64,000 bases of DNA from JAAYHG01 sp012735455 (GTDB lineage: Bacteria; Bacillota; DTU030; DUMP01). The translations under genes were made by a program, and so were the position numbers. The stretch is taken from assembly GCA_050951365.1 (NCBI GenBank), contig JBMNIX010000011.1, forward strand, positions 1 to 64,000, written 5' to 3'. Within the stretch, counting starts at the first letter, position 1. Every line of letters starts with the position of its first letter. Under the pieces are notes generated by a model, which worked only from the letters and a program-made list of their open reading frames with translations, had not been told where the DNA came from and searched no databases. Shown in pieces: positions 17,229-26,623 of this stretch.

Positions 17229-17315
17229 AATAGGAACCTAACCAGAAAGAAGGTGGGAGTAACTAAGAAATCATTTTGCACCAGAAAAAGAAAGATAGAT
17301 AGGAGGGGCATTCAC

Positions 17316-18308
17316 ATGCGGAAACGCACACTGGTATTAGTAGCCAGCCTCCTGGCACTAACACTTCTCGCCGGGTGTTCAGGGGGCCAACAACAGACCT
17401 CGCCTGGCGCTAATTATCCGGAAAAACCCATTAACTACGTGATCCCTTGGAGTCCAGGCGGTGGCAGCGACGTCATGGGGCGCATGGTGGCGGATATCAT
17501 ACAACAGAATAAGTTCCTGCCCCAACCCCTGGTAGTTGTAAACAAGCCAGGCGGTAGCGGCGCCGTGGGTATGAACGAAGTGGCACAGAAAAAGGGTGAT
17601 CCCTACACCATTATCGGCGTAGTGTCAGGACAAATCAGTACACCCATCACCACTGGCGCTGAGGTCAAGGCCTCCACCTTTAAACCCATTGCAGCTTTAG
17701 CCCTGGATGAATTCTTTCTCTTGGTAAAACCCGAATCCGAGTTCCAAACGCTGCAGGACGTCATCGACTATGCCAAGGCCAACCCTGGTAAACTCACCAT
17801 GGGCGGCACCGGTACCGGCTCTGAAGACCACATGTGCGCCGGCCTGTTGATGGACGCCGCCGGTATTCAAGTAGAGTATATCCCCTTTGATGGCGGCGGT
17901 GAGGTCATGAGCGCCCTCCTAGGCGGGCACGTACAGGTGGCCTGGGCCAATCCTTCAGAGTGTGCCTCTCAGCTAAAGGGAGGGCTGGTCAGGGTTCTGG
18001 GCGTCATGGCACCGGAGCGGACAAAAACCTATCCCGACATCCCAACCTTTAAGGAACAGGGTGTAGATGCTGTCTTCCAGCAGATCCGCGCCATCTCTGG
18101 TTCGCCTGACATGCCCGACTACGCGGTAGAAGTAATAGGCGAAGCCCTTAAGAAGGTAAGTGAATCCGAACGCTGGCAGAAAGAATACATTGAGAAGAAC
18201 GCCCTCACCTCCCGTTACCTTGGCCCGGAGGAGTACGGTCAGGCTATCGCAGAGGCTGAGAAACAGTACACTGAGATTCTCACTAACCTTGGTTTGGTCA
18301 AGAAGTAG
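17316..18308 (+). CDS. tctC: Tripartite tricarboxylate transporter receptor (TctC/Bug family)
   Basis: A 330-residue lipoprotein. The signal ends LLAGC with Cys21, and the mature protein starts with the family pattern YPEKPINYVIPWSPGGGSDVMG. Later marks are VVNKPGGSGAVG, TMGGTGTGSEDH and YIPFDGGGEVMSALLGGHV. Bug-family receptors bind carboxylated compounds outside the membrane and hand them to TctAB. I chose ATG 17316 after ATAGGAGGGG; the frame is open upstream but lacks a ribosome site. It lies between B2 and tctB in a single plus-strand unit. Ligand unknown. Confidence 0.93.
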   Translation: MRKRTLVLVASLLALTLLAGCSGGQQQTSPGANYPEKPINYVIPWSPGGGSDVMGRMVADIIQQNKFLPQPLVVVNKPGGSGAVGMNEVAQKKGDPYTIIGVVSGQISTPITTGAEVKASTFKPIAALALDEFFLLVKPESEFQTLQDVIDYAKANPGKLTMGGTGTGSEDHMCAGLLMDAAGIQVEYIPFDGGGEVMSALLGGHVQVAWANPSECASQLKGGLVRVLGVMAPERTKTYPDIPTFKEQGVDAVFQQIRAISGSPDMPDYAVEVIGEALKKVSESERWQKEYIEKNALTSRYLGPEEYGQAIAEAEKQYTEILTNLGLVKK

Positions 18309-18410
18309 GAGCAAGATTAGCCGGTAGAGAGAAAGGAGTGGCTGCTGGCTTTTGATACACCACCGCCACAGCCCTCCTTTCACACACATCACCAACTGGA
18401 GGTTACAGCG

Positions 18411-18848
18411 ATGTCAGGCGACCGTATAGCGGGTTTATTAGGAATGATCTGTGGACTATATTGGGGTGTGATGGGCTACAACTACGGCATCTGGGGCCAA
18501 ACCGGACCAGCCAGCGGCTTCATTCCGGTGATCTTTGGTTCGCTTACTTTTGTTCTCAGTACTATACTCATCGGGCAAACATTTACGCGGGGCGGAATTA
18601 AGCTTAGCATCGGAGAGATACGAACTGTAGTCCTTATCTCTGTTTTTACGGGTACAGCCATCTTTCTCCTGAATAAACTGGGCACTATGCCTACTCTGGG
18701 GCTACTCATTCTTCTCTGGTTGCGCTTCCTCGAGCGTTATCCCTGGGCCGCAGTCATTAAAATCAGTGTGGGCACCATCGCAGTTGCCTATTTCGTGTTC
18801 GTGGTTTGGCTGCAAGTACCATTTCCTACAGGCTGGCTGGGCTTCTAA
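18411..18848 (+). CDS. tctB: Tripartite tricarboxylate transporter small membrane subunit TctB
   Basis: A 145-residue protein with four predicted membrane segments and the early motif TGPASGFIPVIFG, typical of TctB (DUF1468-type). TctB forms the membrane complex with TctA. TGGAGGTTACAGCG precedes ATG 18411. It lies 102 bases after tctC and 18 bases before tctA. Small subunits of this kind vary much in sequence, so the call rests on length, topology and position. Confidence 0.9.
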   Translation: MSGDRIAGLLGMICGLYWGVMGYNYGIWGQTGPASGFIPVIFGSLTFVLSTILIGQTFTRGGIKLSIGEIRTVVLISVFTGTAIFLLNKLGTMPTLGLLILLWLRFLERYPWAAVIKISVGTIAVAYFVFVVWLQVPFPTGWLGF

Positions 18849-18866
18849 GGAAAGGCAGGGTCTAAC

Positions 18867-20390
18867 ATGGATATTCTCTCTAACCTAGTTACAGGTTTTG
18901 GCCAAGCACTGCTTCCTGTGAATATCTTCTTCGCCCTGGCAGGAGGAGTCATGGGGGTCATTGTCGGGGCTTTGCCCGGCCTTGGTTCCATTGCCGGTGT
19001 GGCACTCTTGCTCCCGCTCACCTTCAAACTCAATCCTACCTCAGCCATTATTATGCTGGCAGGCATCTACTATGGCAACATGTTTGGCGGCTCCATCAGT
19101 GCCATCCTCATTAATATCCCTGGGGATTCCCCGGCTGTCATGACTGCCCTGGATGGTAACCAACTGGCTAAGCAGGGCCGCGCCGGGCAAGCCCTTTTTA
19201 TGGCCTTTTCCGCCTCTTTCTTCGGTGGCCTCATCGGTATCATTATTCTCACTGTTCTCGGTCCATTCTTGGCCTTTGTCGGCCTAAAGTTTGGCCCCCC
19301 TGAATTTGCTGCCCTTATCGTCCTGGCTTTAACCAGTATCGGTTGGCTCCTGGGGGACAACCCTATCAAAGGGGTCTTGGCCGGAGCAGTCGGACTTCTT
19401 ATTGCCACCATCGGCGTCGATATGATCGAAGGTTTACCCCGCTTCACCTTTGGGTTAGTAGGCCTCTCATCCGGGGTACCCTTTATTCCCTTTGTCATTG
19501 GTCTCTTTGGGCTGGCACAGGTAGTACTCATGTTGGCCCATCCGGAAGAATTCAGGGCCGACGAAACGCAACCTTCTACCAGACTCTCCCTACGGAGCAG
19601 CCTGCCCAGTGTTAAAGATTGGGCCGCCAGTGCCTGGACCATCCTCAGAAGCGCTGTGTTAGGCTTTTACATCGGTCTACTACCAGGCTCTGGTGCTACC
19701 ACCGCCGCCTTTTTATCTTATGTGGCCGAAAAGCGCTTAAGCAAGCACCCGGAACGCCTGGGCCAAGGTGCCATCGAGGGTGTAGCTGCTTCAGAGGCTG
19801 CTAATAATGCCGCTAGCATGGGTGCCTTCGCACCGCTCTTGTCTCTAGGCATTCCTGGTTCTGGGACCACCGCTATCCTTCTCGGTGGCCTCATGATGTG
19901 GGGCCTTACCCCTGGCCCGCTGCTCTTTAGAGAAGCGCCGGAGTTTGTCTGGGGTCTCATCGCCAGTATGTACGTGGGCAATCTCCTCGTGGCCATCACC
20001 TGTATTGTAGCTATTCCTGTCTTGGTTTATGTCCTGCGCGTTCCCCGCGCCGTGATGGCCCCGGTCATTGTTGTAATCTGTATCCTCGGTGCCTACAGTG
20101 TGAATAACAGCATCTTTGATCTTTGGGTGATGCTCTTCTCAGGTGTCCTCGGTTACTTCCTCAACCGGCTAAAATTTCCCATCCCAGCTATGGTGCTGTC
20201 CGTTGTCCTCGGGCCACGGCTCATGACTTCTATCCGACAGTCCTTTATGATGTCCCACGGTGCAGCCAGTATCTTCATCACACGCCCCATTTCCCTCACC
20301 CTGCTCCTACTGGCTGTCCTGCTTACCGCTGGCCCCGCTATTGCTGGCGTAATCAGGAAGCGTCGGGCCGCTTCGGCAACCGCAGAATAG
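18867..20390 (+). CDS. tctA: Tripartite tricarboxylate transporter large subunit TctA
   Basis: A 507-residue membrane protein with about twelve segments. Family signatures: VGALPGLGSIAGVALLLP, MLAGIYYGNMFGGSISAIL, INIPGDSPAVMTALDG, GLLPGSGATTAAFLSY, ASEAANNAASMGAFAPLLSL and GIPGSGTTAILLGGL. It drives cation-coupled uptake of the ligand bound by TctC. Size and motifs are complete. It is followed by an FAH-family enzyme after 21 bases. Confidence 0.95.
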   Translation: MDILSNLVTGFGQALLPVNIFFALAGGVMGVIVGALPGLGSIAGVALLLPLTFKLNPTSAIIMLAGIYYGNMFGGSISAILINIPGDSPAVMTALDGNQLAKQGRAGQALFMAFSASFFGGLIGIIILTVLGPFLAFVGLKFGPPEFAALIVLALTSIGWLLGDNPIKGVLAGAVGLLIATIGVDMIEGLPRFTFGLVGLSSGVPFIPFVIGLFGLAQVVLMLAHPEEFRADETQPSTRLSLRSSLPSVKDWAASAWTILRSAVLGFYIGLLPGSGATTAAFLSYVAEKRLSKHPERLGQGAIEGVAASEAANNAASMGAFAPLLSLGIPGSGTTAILLGGLMMWGLTPGPLLFREAPEFVWGLIASMYVGNLLVAITCIVAIPVLVYVLRVPRAVMAPVIVVICILGAYSVNNSIFDLWVMLFSGVLGYFLNRLKFPIPAMVLSVVLGPRLMTSIRQSFMMSHGAASIFITRPISLTLLLLAVLLTAGPAIAGVIRKRRAASATAE

Positions 20391-20411
20391 AGAAAGGGAG
20401 GAGGGGACAAA

Positions 20412-21290
20412 GTGCGCCTGGTACAATTCTTTCTAGACACCAATGCCCTTAGGGTGGGACTGTGGCAGGAGGACGGCATACGCGACATAACGCTGCCTGA
20501 TCAGGGACTTACCAACACCAACGCTTATCTCGGGAGAGCAGTGGATCAGAAAAAGAGCCTGGCTCACGTCGTGGCCGAGGCTTGCCAGGGCGAAAACCTG
20601 CCGCTACTGGCCCGGGAGTCTGTACGGCTAACACTCCCCTTTTTCCCGGACGAGGTGTGGGGCTGCGGAGTCACCTATAAGAAAAGCATGGAGTTTAGGG
20701 CTGAGGAGCTCAGCGAACCAGAGAACATCTATGAACGTGTCTACAAAGCGGAGCGACCTGAGACTTTTTTTAAGGCCACGACTGCGCGCTGCGTTGGGCC
20801 AGGCGAAGCCATTGGCAAACGGGCCGATTCCATCTTCACTGCGCCGGAGCCAGAGCTGGCCGCGGTAGTGGGACCAACAGGTGAGGTTTTGGGCTACACC
20901 CTGGCCAACGACGTTTCCGCCTGGGATATAGAGCGCGCTAATGCCCTCTACCTGCCCCAGAGCAAGATCTACGCCAAGTGCTGTGCCTTAGGGCCATTTC
21001 TTGTAAGTGCTGATGCAGTCCGGGATCCTTACACCATCACCATGTCCTGCCGCATCATAAGGCAGGGAAAGGTCCTCTTTACAGGCGAAGCCACCACCGC
21101 TAACCTCAAGCGCACTATACCAGAACTTATCGCTGCTGTGCAGCGCTCTAATGTGCTGCCTACCGTCACAGTTATCCTCACCGGCACAGGTATCATTGTC
21201 CCAGAGGATGCAGCCCTGGCAGTGGGAGACGTGGTGGAGATCACGGCTAATGGTTTGGGTACTTTGATCAATACGGTGGAAGAAGTCTAG
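20412..21290 (+). CDS. Fumarylacetoacetate hydrolase (FAH) family enzyme
   Basis: A 292-residue FAH-fold protein. Metal ligands expected for the family are visible as Glu146 and Glu148 in APEPELAA and Asp167 in ANDVSAWD. Other marks are VWGCGVTYKKS and VILTGTGIIVPEDAALAVGD. FAH enzymes hydrolyse, decarboxylate or dehydrate oxo-acids; members with the NDVSAWDIE pattern include sugar-acid dehydratases such as 2-dehydro-3-deoxy-D-arabinonate dehydratase, but the substrate cannot be fixed here. GTG 20412 follows GGGAGGAGGGGACAAA. It is the last gene of the A2-B2-TctCBA unit, before a strong terminator, so it probably processes the imported acid. Confidence 0.9.
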   Translation: MRLVQFFLDTNALRVGLWQEDGIRDITLPDQGLTNTNAYLGRAVDQKKSLAHVVAEACQGENLPLLARESVRLTLPFFPDEVWGCGVTYKKSMEFRAEELSEPENIYERVYKAERPETFFKATTARCVGPGEAIGKRADSIFTAPEPELAAVVGPTGEVLGYTLANDVSAWDIERANALYLPQSKIYAKCCALGPFLVSADAVRDPYTITMSCRIIRQGKVLFTGEATTANLKRTIPELIAAVQRSNVLPTVTVILTGTGIIVPEDAALAVGDVVEITANGLGTLINTVEEV

Positions 21291-21291
21291 C

Positions 21292-21319
21292 AGGGGGCGG
21301 GTCCATGGCCCGCCCCCTA
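21292..21319 (+). terminator. Terminator after the FAH gene
   Basis: AGGGGGCGGG (21292-21301) pairs with CCCGCCCCCT (21310-21319) around a short loop, with a weak T-run GTTTTAG ten bases on. It starts two bases after the FAH stop. Confidence 0.7.
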
Positions 21320-21432
21320 GGGCGTTTTAGCTGCCCGTATTGGCTATTCAACTGGTAGGGCATAGACCTTATACATGTCCCAGCTTCAGATTCAGACCAT
21401 CACAAGGCTTACCTCCACACTAACTGGCCTCG

Positions 21433-22407
21433 CTAGTATTGGTTGAACAACTCGGTCATCTCCTCATGATCTAGCCCTGCCCCGAGGCCAATCATCAAGA
21501 GCAGGCGAGCCTGGGGTCCAGAGAGGGCCCCACCGAAGATGACCCCTTCGCGAACCAAGGATGCTCCACCGCCAAGATAGCCATAGCGCGGGGCAACCCG
21601 CCCGTCCGGACTGCGAGAAACCATAACCACTACCAGGCCAGCGTCCCGGGCCTTTTTTATTCCCCAGTAAAACTCCTCGTTCACATTGCCCATCCCCACG
21701 CCAGAGACTACTATTCCCGCGGCACCAGTGGCTATAGAGGCCTCGATGTGGCGGGCATCCATGCCGGCGGTAAATACCACCAGATCTACCGGTTCTGTGA
21801 TCCGGCTGACGGGGAGCCTTCTCAGGGGCGGCAGGTCACGCCAATAGTGCACCCCGCTGCTGTCCACGGTACCCAAGAGCCCAGCCTCGCCCGAGGCAAA
21901 GGCCCGTAGGCTTGTAGTGTGTACCTTGCGCACACTGCGTGCAGGGTGGACCTCACCTGCAAAAGTTACCAGCGTTCCCCGCTCCCGGCTCTCCGGTGCT
22001 GCTGCTACTTGAAGGGCCGCTGCCAAGTTGGCCGGGCCATCCGGCCAGGGCTCTGACGCTGCCCGCTGGGCACCAGTTAAGACTACAGGCTTAGCTCCAG
22101 GCACTGTGACATCGAGAAAGAAGGCTGTCTCCTCCAGGGTTGAGGTACCATGGGTGACCACAACACCGTCCACCTTTTCTTCCGCCAGGATTTGGCGGAG
22201 GGAAAGTGATAGCGCCAGCATGTCTTGGGGCCGAAGGTAGGTACTGTTGATCCGGGCAAAGTCCTCCACCTCAACCTCTACTCCAGGCGGAGGTTCCACC
22301 AGCACGTCCTCACCGCTCAAACCCGCGGCTAAACCGCCTAATTCTGGTTTGTACACCGTGGCAATGGTACCCCCGGTGGCTATGAGTTTGATCCTACGTC
22401 TTGTCAT
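21433..22407 (-). CDS. Asparaginase family protein with an altered catalytic motif
   Basis: A 324-residue asparaginase/glutaminase-fold protein. The nucleophile motif ATGGTIATVY gives Thr14. The second catalytic block reads THGTSTLEETA, where characterised enzymes have HGTDT: the invariant Asp is Ser89 here, though Thr88 is kept. A Lys in SVRKVHTT fits the third catalytic residue. GGVDPH-like text is absent, and the C-terminal YGYLGGGASL and FGGALSGPQARLLL are typical of the family. I chose ATG 22407, preceded by AAGGAGGG; the frame is open for 59 more codons but without a start site. It stands alone, divergent from the amidohydrolase gene. Activity on Asn may be lost or changed. Confidence 0.88.
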   Translation of the reverse strand: MTRRRIKLIATGGTIATVYKPELGGLAAGLSGEDVLVEPPPGVEVEVEDFARINSTYLRPQDMLALSLSLRQILAEEKVDGVVVTHGTSTLEETAFFLDVTVPGAKPVVLTGAQRAASEPWPDGPANLAAALQVAAAPESRERGTLVTFAGEVHPARSVRKVHTTSLRAFASGEAGLLGTVDSSGVHYWRDLPPLRRLPVSRITEPVDLVVFTAGMDARHIEASIATGAAGIVVSGVGMGNVNEEFYWGIKKARDAGLVVVMVSRSPDGRVAPRYGYLGGGASLVREGVIFGGALSGPQARLLLMIGLGAGLDHEEMTELFNQY

Positions 22408-22630
22408 GCTTGCGAACCCTCCTTGTGCCCTTCTGACAAATAAGAACGTTGAGTCCTTTTTCTTGATAAGAAGCCAACTTCCTGCTACCCTGTGTTGCAC
22501 GTGGCAAGTCTTTTTCAAGTTGCTTCTTAGTCTCAGTAGCAAGAAGGAGTTCATTTCCGCTAAGTCAAATAAGGCTAGAGACATGATGGTTATTTCGACC
22601 AGAGGTTAGAACTAGAAAGGAGGATCCTAA

Positions 22631-24010
22631 GTGGCAGATCTAGCTGTAAGAAATGCTCGGGTTGTTACAGAGGAGGGGGTTTTTCTCGGGGGTATCGCCG
22701 TTCAAGAAGGTATGATTGTGGCTCTGGGGACAAATGAGAGCTTACCTAGCGCAGAGACAGTTGTAGACGCAGAGAGGAACTATCTCCTCCCTGGTGGCGT
22801 GGATCCGCACGTTCATATCCGCTACCCCGGCGGGCCCCATCGGGAGACCTTTAGCACCGGAACAGCGGCCGCAGCCGCCGGTGGCATCACCACCATCATC
22901 GAGCATCCCATCTCCGCACCGCCTCCGTTCTCCAAAGAGATTCTCCTGAACAGAGTAGCCGCAGTCACAGAGCAGGCACTGGTAGACGTGGCCTTCTTCG
23001 GGGCGGCAGGCTATGACAAAGCAGCCTCTATCGGCGAACTGGCCTCGGCGGGTATTGTGGCTTACAAGACTTTCCTCCAGGCCGCACCAGAAGGACGGGA
23101 AAATGAATTCATTGGGCTCACCATGAAGGATAGTCACGAGCTCTACGCAGGCCTCCGAGCAGTGGCTCCCACCGGACTCCCTCTGGCCGCCCACGCGGAA
23201 GACAACGACCTGGTTTCTGGCCTGGTGCAAGAATTTCGTGCCGCCGGTAAGGTCTCTCCACTGGACCATGCCCGTACGCGCCCGCCTGTCGCCGAGGTGC
23301 TATCGGTTGAGAGACTCATTCGCCTCGCCCGGGAGACAGGAGCTACCTTATACCTGGTCCACATCTCCACCCCTGAGGCCGTAATGCTGGCCGACCAAGC
23401 CCGCAAGGCCGGACAACGCATCTTTATCGAGACCTGCCCCCAGTACCTCTATCTCAGCGAGGAGGCTTTAATCCAACACGGTCCCTACGCCAAGTGTAAC
23501 CCGCCACTTAGGACCAGGGCCGAAGTTGACGCCATGTGGCGCTTTGTCCAGGATGGCACCGTGGACACCATTGGCAGCGATCACAGCCCCTTTACCGCAG
23601 AGGAGAAGGAGAAGGGGCTAGAGAACATCTTTAACGCCCCCTCAGGCTTCCCCGGCCTTGAAACACGCCTTCCCCTTATGTTGACAGCCATAAAGGAAGG
23701 ACGTATCTCCCTAGCACAGGCGGTGAATCTTCTTAGCACCAACCCCAGCCGCATCTTTGGCCTTTACCCGAGAAAAGGCACCATCAAAATTGGTGCCGAT
23801 GCCGATCTCGCACTAGTCAACCTGGACGAACCCTTCACCCTTCACCACAGTAATATGCTCACCAAGTCCCGTGACGCCAGCCGCGTGTACGATGGTTGGA
23901 AACTGTATGGCCGGGTTCTCAAGACCTTTGTACGTGGAAAACTCGTCTTCGACGAAGGCCGGATAGTCGCTGAGCCTGGCTGGGGCCAGTGGGTCACACC
24001 TGGCGAGTAA
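22631..24010 (+). CDS. Dihydropyrimidinase/allantoinase-type cyclic amidohydrolase
   Basis: A 459-residue binuclear metal amidohydrolase. The full ligand set is visible: His60 and His62 in DPHVHIRYPG, the carboxylated Lys146 in YKTFLQ, His188 in AAHAEDN, His244 in VHISTPEA and Asp317 in GSDHSPF. The C-terminus has the usual GTIKIGADADLALV. Such enzymes open hydantoins, dihydropyrimidines, allantoin or dihydroorotate; allantoinase or hydantoinase are preferred over pyrimidine synthesis from the catabolic surroundings. GTG 22631 follows AAAGGAGG. A strong bidirectional terminator separates it from the convergent creatininase gene. Confidence 0.92.
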   Translation: MADLAVRNARVVTEEGVFLGGIAVQEGMIVALGTNESLPSAETVVDAERNYLLPGGVDPHVHIRYPGGPHRETFSTGTAAAAAGGITTIIEHPISAPPPFSKEILLNRVAAVTEQALVDVAFFGAAGYDKAASIGELASAGIVAYKTFLQAAPEGRENEFIGLTMKDSHELYAGLRAVAPTGLPLAAHAEDNDLVSGLVQEFRAAGKVSPLDHARTRPPVAEVLSVERLIRLARETGATLYLVHISTPEAVMLADQARKAGQRIFIETCPQYLYLSEEALIQHGPYAKCNPPLRTRAEVDAMWRFVQDGTVDTIGSDHSPFTAEEKEKGLENIFNAPSGFPGLETRLPLMLTAIKEGRISLAQAVNLLSTNPSRIFGLYPRKGTIKIGADADLALVNLDEPFTLHHSNMLTKSRDASRVYDGWKLYGRVLKTFVRGKLVFDEGRIVAEPGWGQWVTPGE

Positions 24011-24020
24011 TTACGGAAAT

Positions 24021-24060
24021 AAAAAAAGGCGGACCGCCACAAACGGTCTCGCCTTTTTTT
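24021..24060. terminator. Bidirectional terminator between convergent genes
   Basis: AAAAAAAGGCG (24021-24031) and CGCCTTTTTTT (24050-24060) flank an inner ACCG/CGGT pairing. A-run and T-run make it work in both directions, ending the amidohydrolase gene (+) and the creatininase gene (-). Confidence 0.9.
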
Positions 24061-24061
24061 G

Positions 24062-24835
24062 CTAGCCTTTAATAAAATCCTCTATGAACTCAACAATGCG
24101 TTCTAGTGCAGTATCGTTTATCTTCTTACCTTTCTCAGGACTGGCTGCACGGGCATCACCCATAGCCCCGTTGTTGGTAAGGTCTTTCCAGCGGTAAGGG
24201 TAACCCACACGGAATTGTCCGTACAGATCTGTATACTTGAAGGGATAGGCACCCTCTCCACCCTTACTTAAAGCATCCGGCCGCACCAATTCGGGTGCCA
24301 AGAACCAAGCGTCCGAAACCTCCCATTCGCCTGAGTGTTCGATTCTGCCTGAGGTAACAACCTCCTTGGTCACATCAGCGGTCATTACCTTGTAATTAAC
24401 ATAGGGCACCCTCAAGCCAAACTGGGCTCGGATAGCCTCGACAGCCACTGCCAAAGTACCCTCGTTACCACCATGGGCGTTGATAATAAGGAAACGCTGG
24501 AACCCATGCTGCCGCAAACTGGCCACATAATCAACAATGGTGTCCACCAAGGTTTGCGGCCTCAAGGTGATAGTGCCGGGGAAATCAAGATGGTGCGGGG
24601 AAATCCCCACCGGAATACCCGGTGCAACAAGCACACGGGGATAAAGGGCGCGAGCTACGCGCAGGGAGAACTTGTAAGCACGCGTAGCATCAGTCGCCAG
24701 GCAAAGATGTGGCCCGTGTTGCTCAGTTGATCCCACCGGGATTATCACCAGCTGTACCTTGTCTTTGCGCTCCTCGATTTCCATCCAGGTAAGATCGCCA
24801 ATGGCGACGCGCTTTTCCGTCTCGGCCTCTGGCAT
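24062..24835 (-). CDS. Creatininase-family amidohydrolase
   Basis: A 257-residue protein of the creatininase/MftE/FAPy-deformylase fold. Metal ligands are visible in IPVGSTEQHGPHL...ATD (Glu, His, Asp) and NAHGGNEG (His, Asn, Glu). HHLDFPGTITL is the usual following block. Family members cleave cyclic or linear amides, including creatinine and formamidopyrimidines; the substrate is unknown. It is the last gene of a minus-strand unit with GntR regulator, dipeptide-type ABC transporter and a frameshifted sister gene. ATG 24835 follows AAAGGGGGTAAAGAC. Confidence 0.92.
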   Translation of the reverse strand: MPEAETEKRVAIGDLTWMEIEERKDKVQLVIIPVGSTEQHGPHLCLATDATRAYKFSLRVARALYPRVLVAPGIPVGISPHHLDFPGTITLRPQTLVDTIVDYVASLRQHGFQRFLIINAHGGNEGTLAVAVEAIRAQFGLRVPYVNYKVMTADVTKEVVTSGRIEHSGEWEVSDAWFLAPELVRPDALSKGGEGAYPFKYTDLYGQFRVGYPYRWKDLTNNGAMGDARAASPEKGKKINDTALERIVEFIEDFIKG

Positions 24836-24884
24836 GTCTTTACCCCCTTTTTTTGCCGCTTACTGCTGTATCCTCGATCTTAGA

Positions 24885-25651
24885 CTAGACGTTCTTTACA
24901 AAGTCCCGGATAAAGACACCAAGGCGTTCGACCACTTTGTCGACGATCTCTTTGCCCAACTCTTTACTTGTTCCCTCCGGATTGCCAAAGGCCCCATTAT
25001 CGGTAATCTCATGGGTGTACCAGGGATAGTCCACTTTCCACATATCGTGGCGCGAACCAATCATTGTGTAGGGCCAGTGCTCATCGCCCTTCTCCAACCG
25101 ATCCATGTGAACAAGATCCTCGTCCAGGTATAGCGCCACGGCCAAACCTGGATCAGAGCCGTGTCCGCGCTTTTCTACCGGGATCTTGGCTGCAACATCG
25201 CGCACGAGATCAATGTAGAGGGTGTGGGCCACCTCAACTCCCTAGCTTCTCCTTTGAGCTCCATGGCCACCACGTTGCAGGCGTGGCGGTTGCCGCCATG
25301 GGTGTCAATGAGGAGGAACTTCTTAAAGCCGAAACGATGCATACTGGTGACTATATCCTCAATAACAGCCATAAAGGTGGATTGTCTTAAAGTCACTGTA
25401 CCGGGGAAACGCATGTGGTGGTAAGAAACACCCATCATTACCGGCGGGGTCACCACCGCCAGCGGGTGTACCTCCTTGGCAACCAGTTTCGCCATGTCGT
25501 ACGCCTGCTGCCCATCCACCTTGAGCTTAATTCCAGGACCGTGCTGCTCATTGGAACCCACCGGAATGATGGCCAGCTTAGCAACTTTATACGCTTCCTC
25601 TGCTTCCTTCCAGGTCATCTCAGGAAGTAGATAAATACCATCTACCTGCAT
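24885..25651 (-). pseudogene. Creatininase-family gene with a frameshift
   Basis: The N-terminal part (ATG 25651, after AAAGGG) reads IPVGSNEQHGPGIKLKVDG, HHMRFPGTVTL and DTHGGNRHACNVVAM. After MELKGEA near 25235 the frame runs into unrelated text. The C-terminal part resumes one frame away from 25232 with VAHTLYIDLVRDVAAKI and continues to the stop at 24885, ending in the usual helix. Adding one base in GAGTTGAGGTGG would restore a protein of about 255 residues. It therefore has a single-base deletion, or the sequence has an error. It is a tandem sister of the intact gene at 24062, with the metal ligands kept. Confidence 0.88.
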
Positions 25652-25675
25652 TTTTTTCACCCTTTCTTCGTTTCA

Positions 25676-26623
25676 CTACAACAGGTGACAAGCCACACGG
25701 TGGCCGGGAGCTACTTCTCTCAAGACCGGCTCTTCTTTGCTGCACCGCTCCTCTGCGCGCCAGCAGCGCTTAGCAAAACGGCAGCCTGGCGCTGGATTGA
25801 TGGGGCTGGGAACATCACCTTTTAAGATAATCCGCTCGCGCTGCTTCCCAATCTTGGGCACAGGTATCGCCGAAAGCAACGCCTGCGAATAAGGATGCAA
25901 CGGTTGTTGGAACAATTCTTCCGAGGTTGCCTCTTCCACAATCCGCCCCAGGTACATCACCATAATGCGCTGGGAGATATGCTTTACTACGCTGAGGTCA
26001 TGAGAGATAAACAGGTAGGTGAGACCCATCTTCTCTTGCAGATCCTGGAGCAAATTCAAGATCTGGGCTTGAATGGAAACATCCAAGGCAGAGACAGGCT
26101 CATCGCAAACAATAAACTCAGGGTTAAGGGCTAGGGCCCGGGTAATGCCAACCCGCTGGCGGCGACCTCCGTCTAGCTCGTGAGGGAACTTATCCGCCAT
26201 CTCGGCAGTAACACCAGTGGCCGCCATCAGCTCTTCCACTTTTTGCCACAGTGCCCTGCCTTTGTACAGCTTTTGTACAAGCAACGGTTCGGCGATGATT
26301 TGGCGTACGGTCTTTCTTGGATCTAGGCAGGAGTAAGGGTCCTGAAAGATCATTTGCATTTTCCGCCTGAGCACCTTCAGCTGTGCCGGTTTAGCAGCGA
26401 GGACATCCTCCCCTCTGTATATCACCTGCCCACCCGTTGCCGGGATAAGCCTCAATAGGACCCGACCGGTGGTAGACTTACCACAGCCGCTTTCGCCCAC
26501 CAGTCCTAAAGTCTCACCCTCTTTGATATCAAAACTAAGATCATCCACCGCATGAAGCTTACCGCGGTCCTTTACATCAAAGTATTTCTTGAGGTTCTTA
26601 ACGCTGATAATTGTCTCGCTCAC
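25676..26623 (-). CDS. dppF: Dipeptide/oligopeptide ABC transporter ATPase, DppF/OppF type
   Basis: A 315-residue ABC ATPase. Walker A is GLVGESGCGKST, Walker B FIVCDEPVSALD, and the C-terminal oligopeptide domain has the Cys pattern PGCRFAKRCWRAEERCS. The signature motif reads LDGGRRQRV instead of LSGGQ; I believe some clostridial DppF proteins share this, so it may be normal for the subfamily. GTG 26623 overlaps the dppD stop (GTGA) and follows GGGGAGGTG, so the two ATPases are coupled. It lies before two creatininase-family genes, which suggests an amide or peptide-like substrate. Confidence 0.92.
   Translation of the reverse strand: MSETIISVKNLKKYFDVKDRGKLHAVDDLSFDIKEGETLGLVGESGCGKSTTGRVLLRLIPATGGQVIYRGEDVLAAKPAQLKVLRRKMQMIFQDPYSCLDPRKTVRQIIAEPLLVQKLYKGRALWQKVEELMAATGVTAEMADKFPHELDGGRRQRVGITRALALNPEFIVCDEPVSALDVSIQAQILNLLQDLQEKMGLTYLFISHDLSVVKHISQRIMVMYLGRIVEEATSEELFQQPLHPYSQALLSAIPVPKIGKQRERIILKGDVPSPINPAPGCRFAKRCWRAEERCSKEEPVLREVAPGHRVACHLL

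Noticed and set aside
26100..26200. LDGGRRQRV instead of LSGGQ in DppF as a sign of a defective ATPase
   Set aside because: All other motifs are intact and I recall the same variant in other clostridial DppF proteins, so it is probably a subfamily trait.
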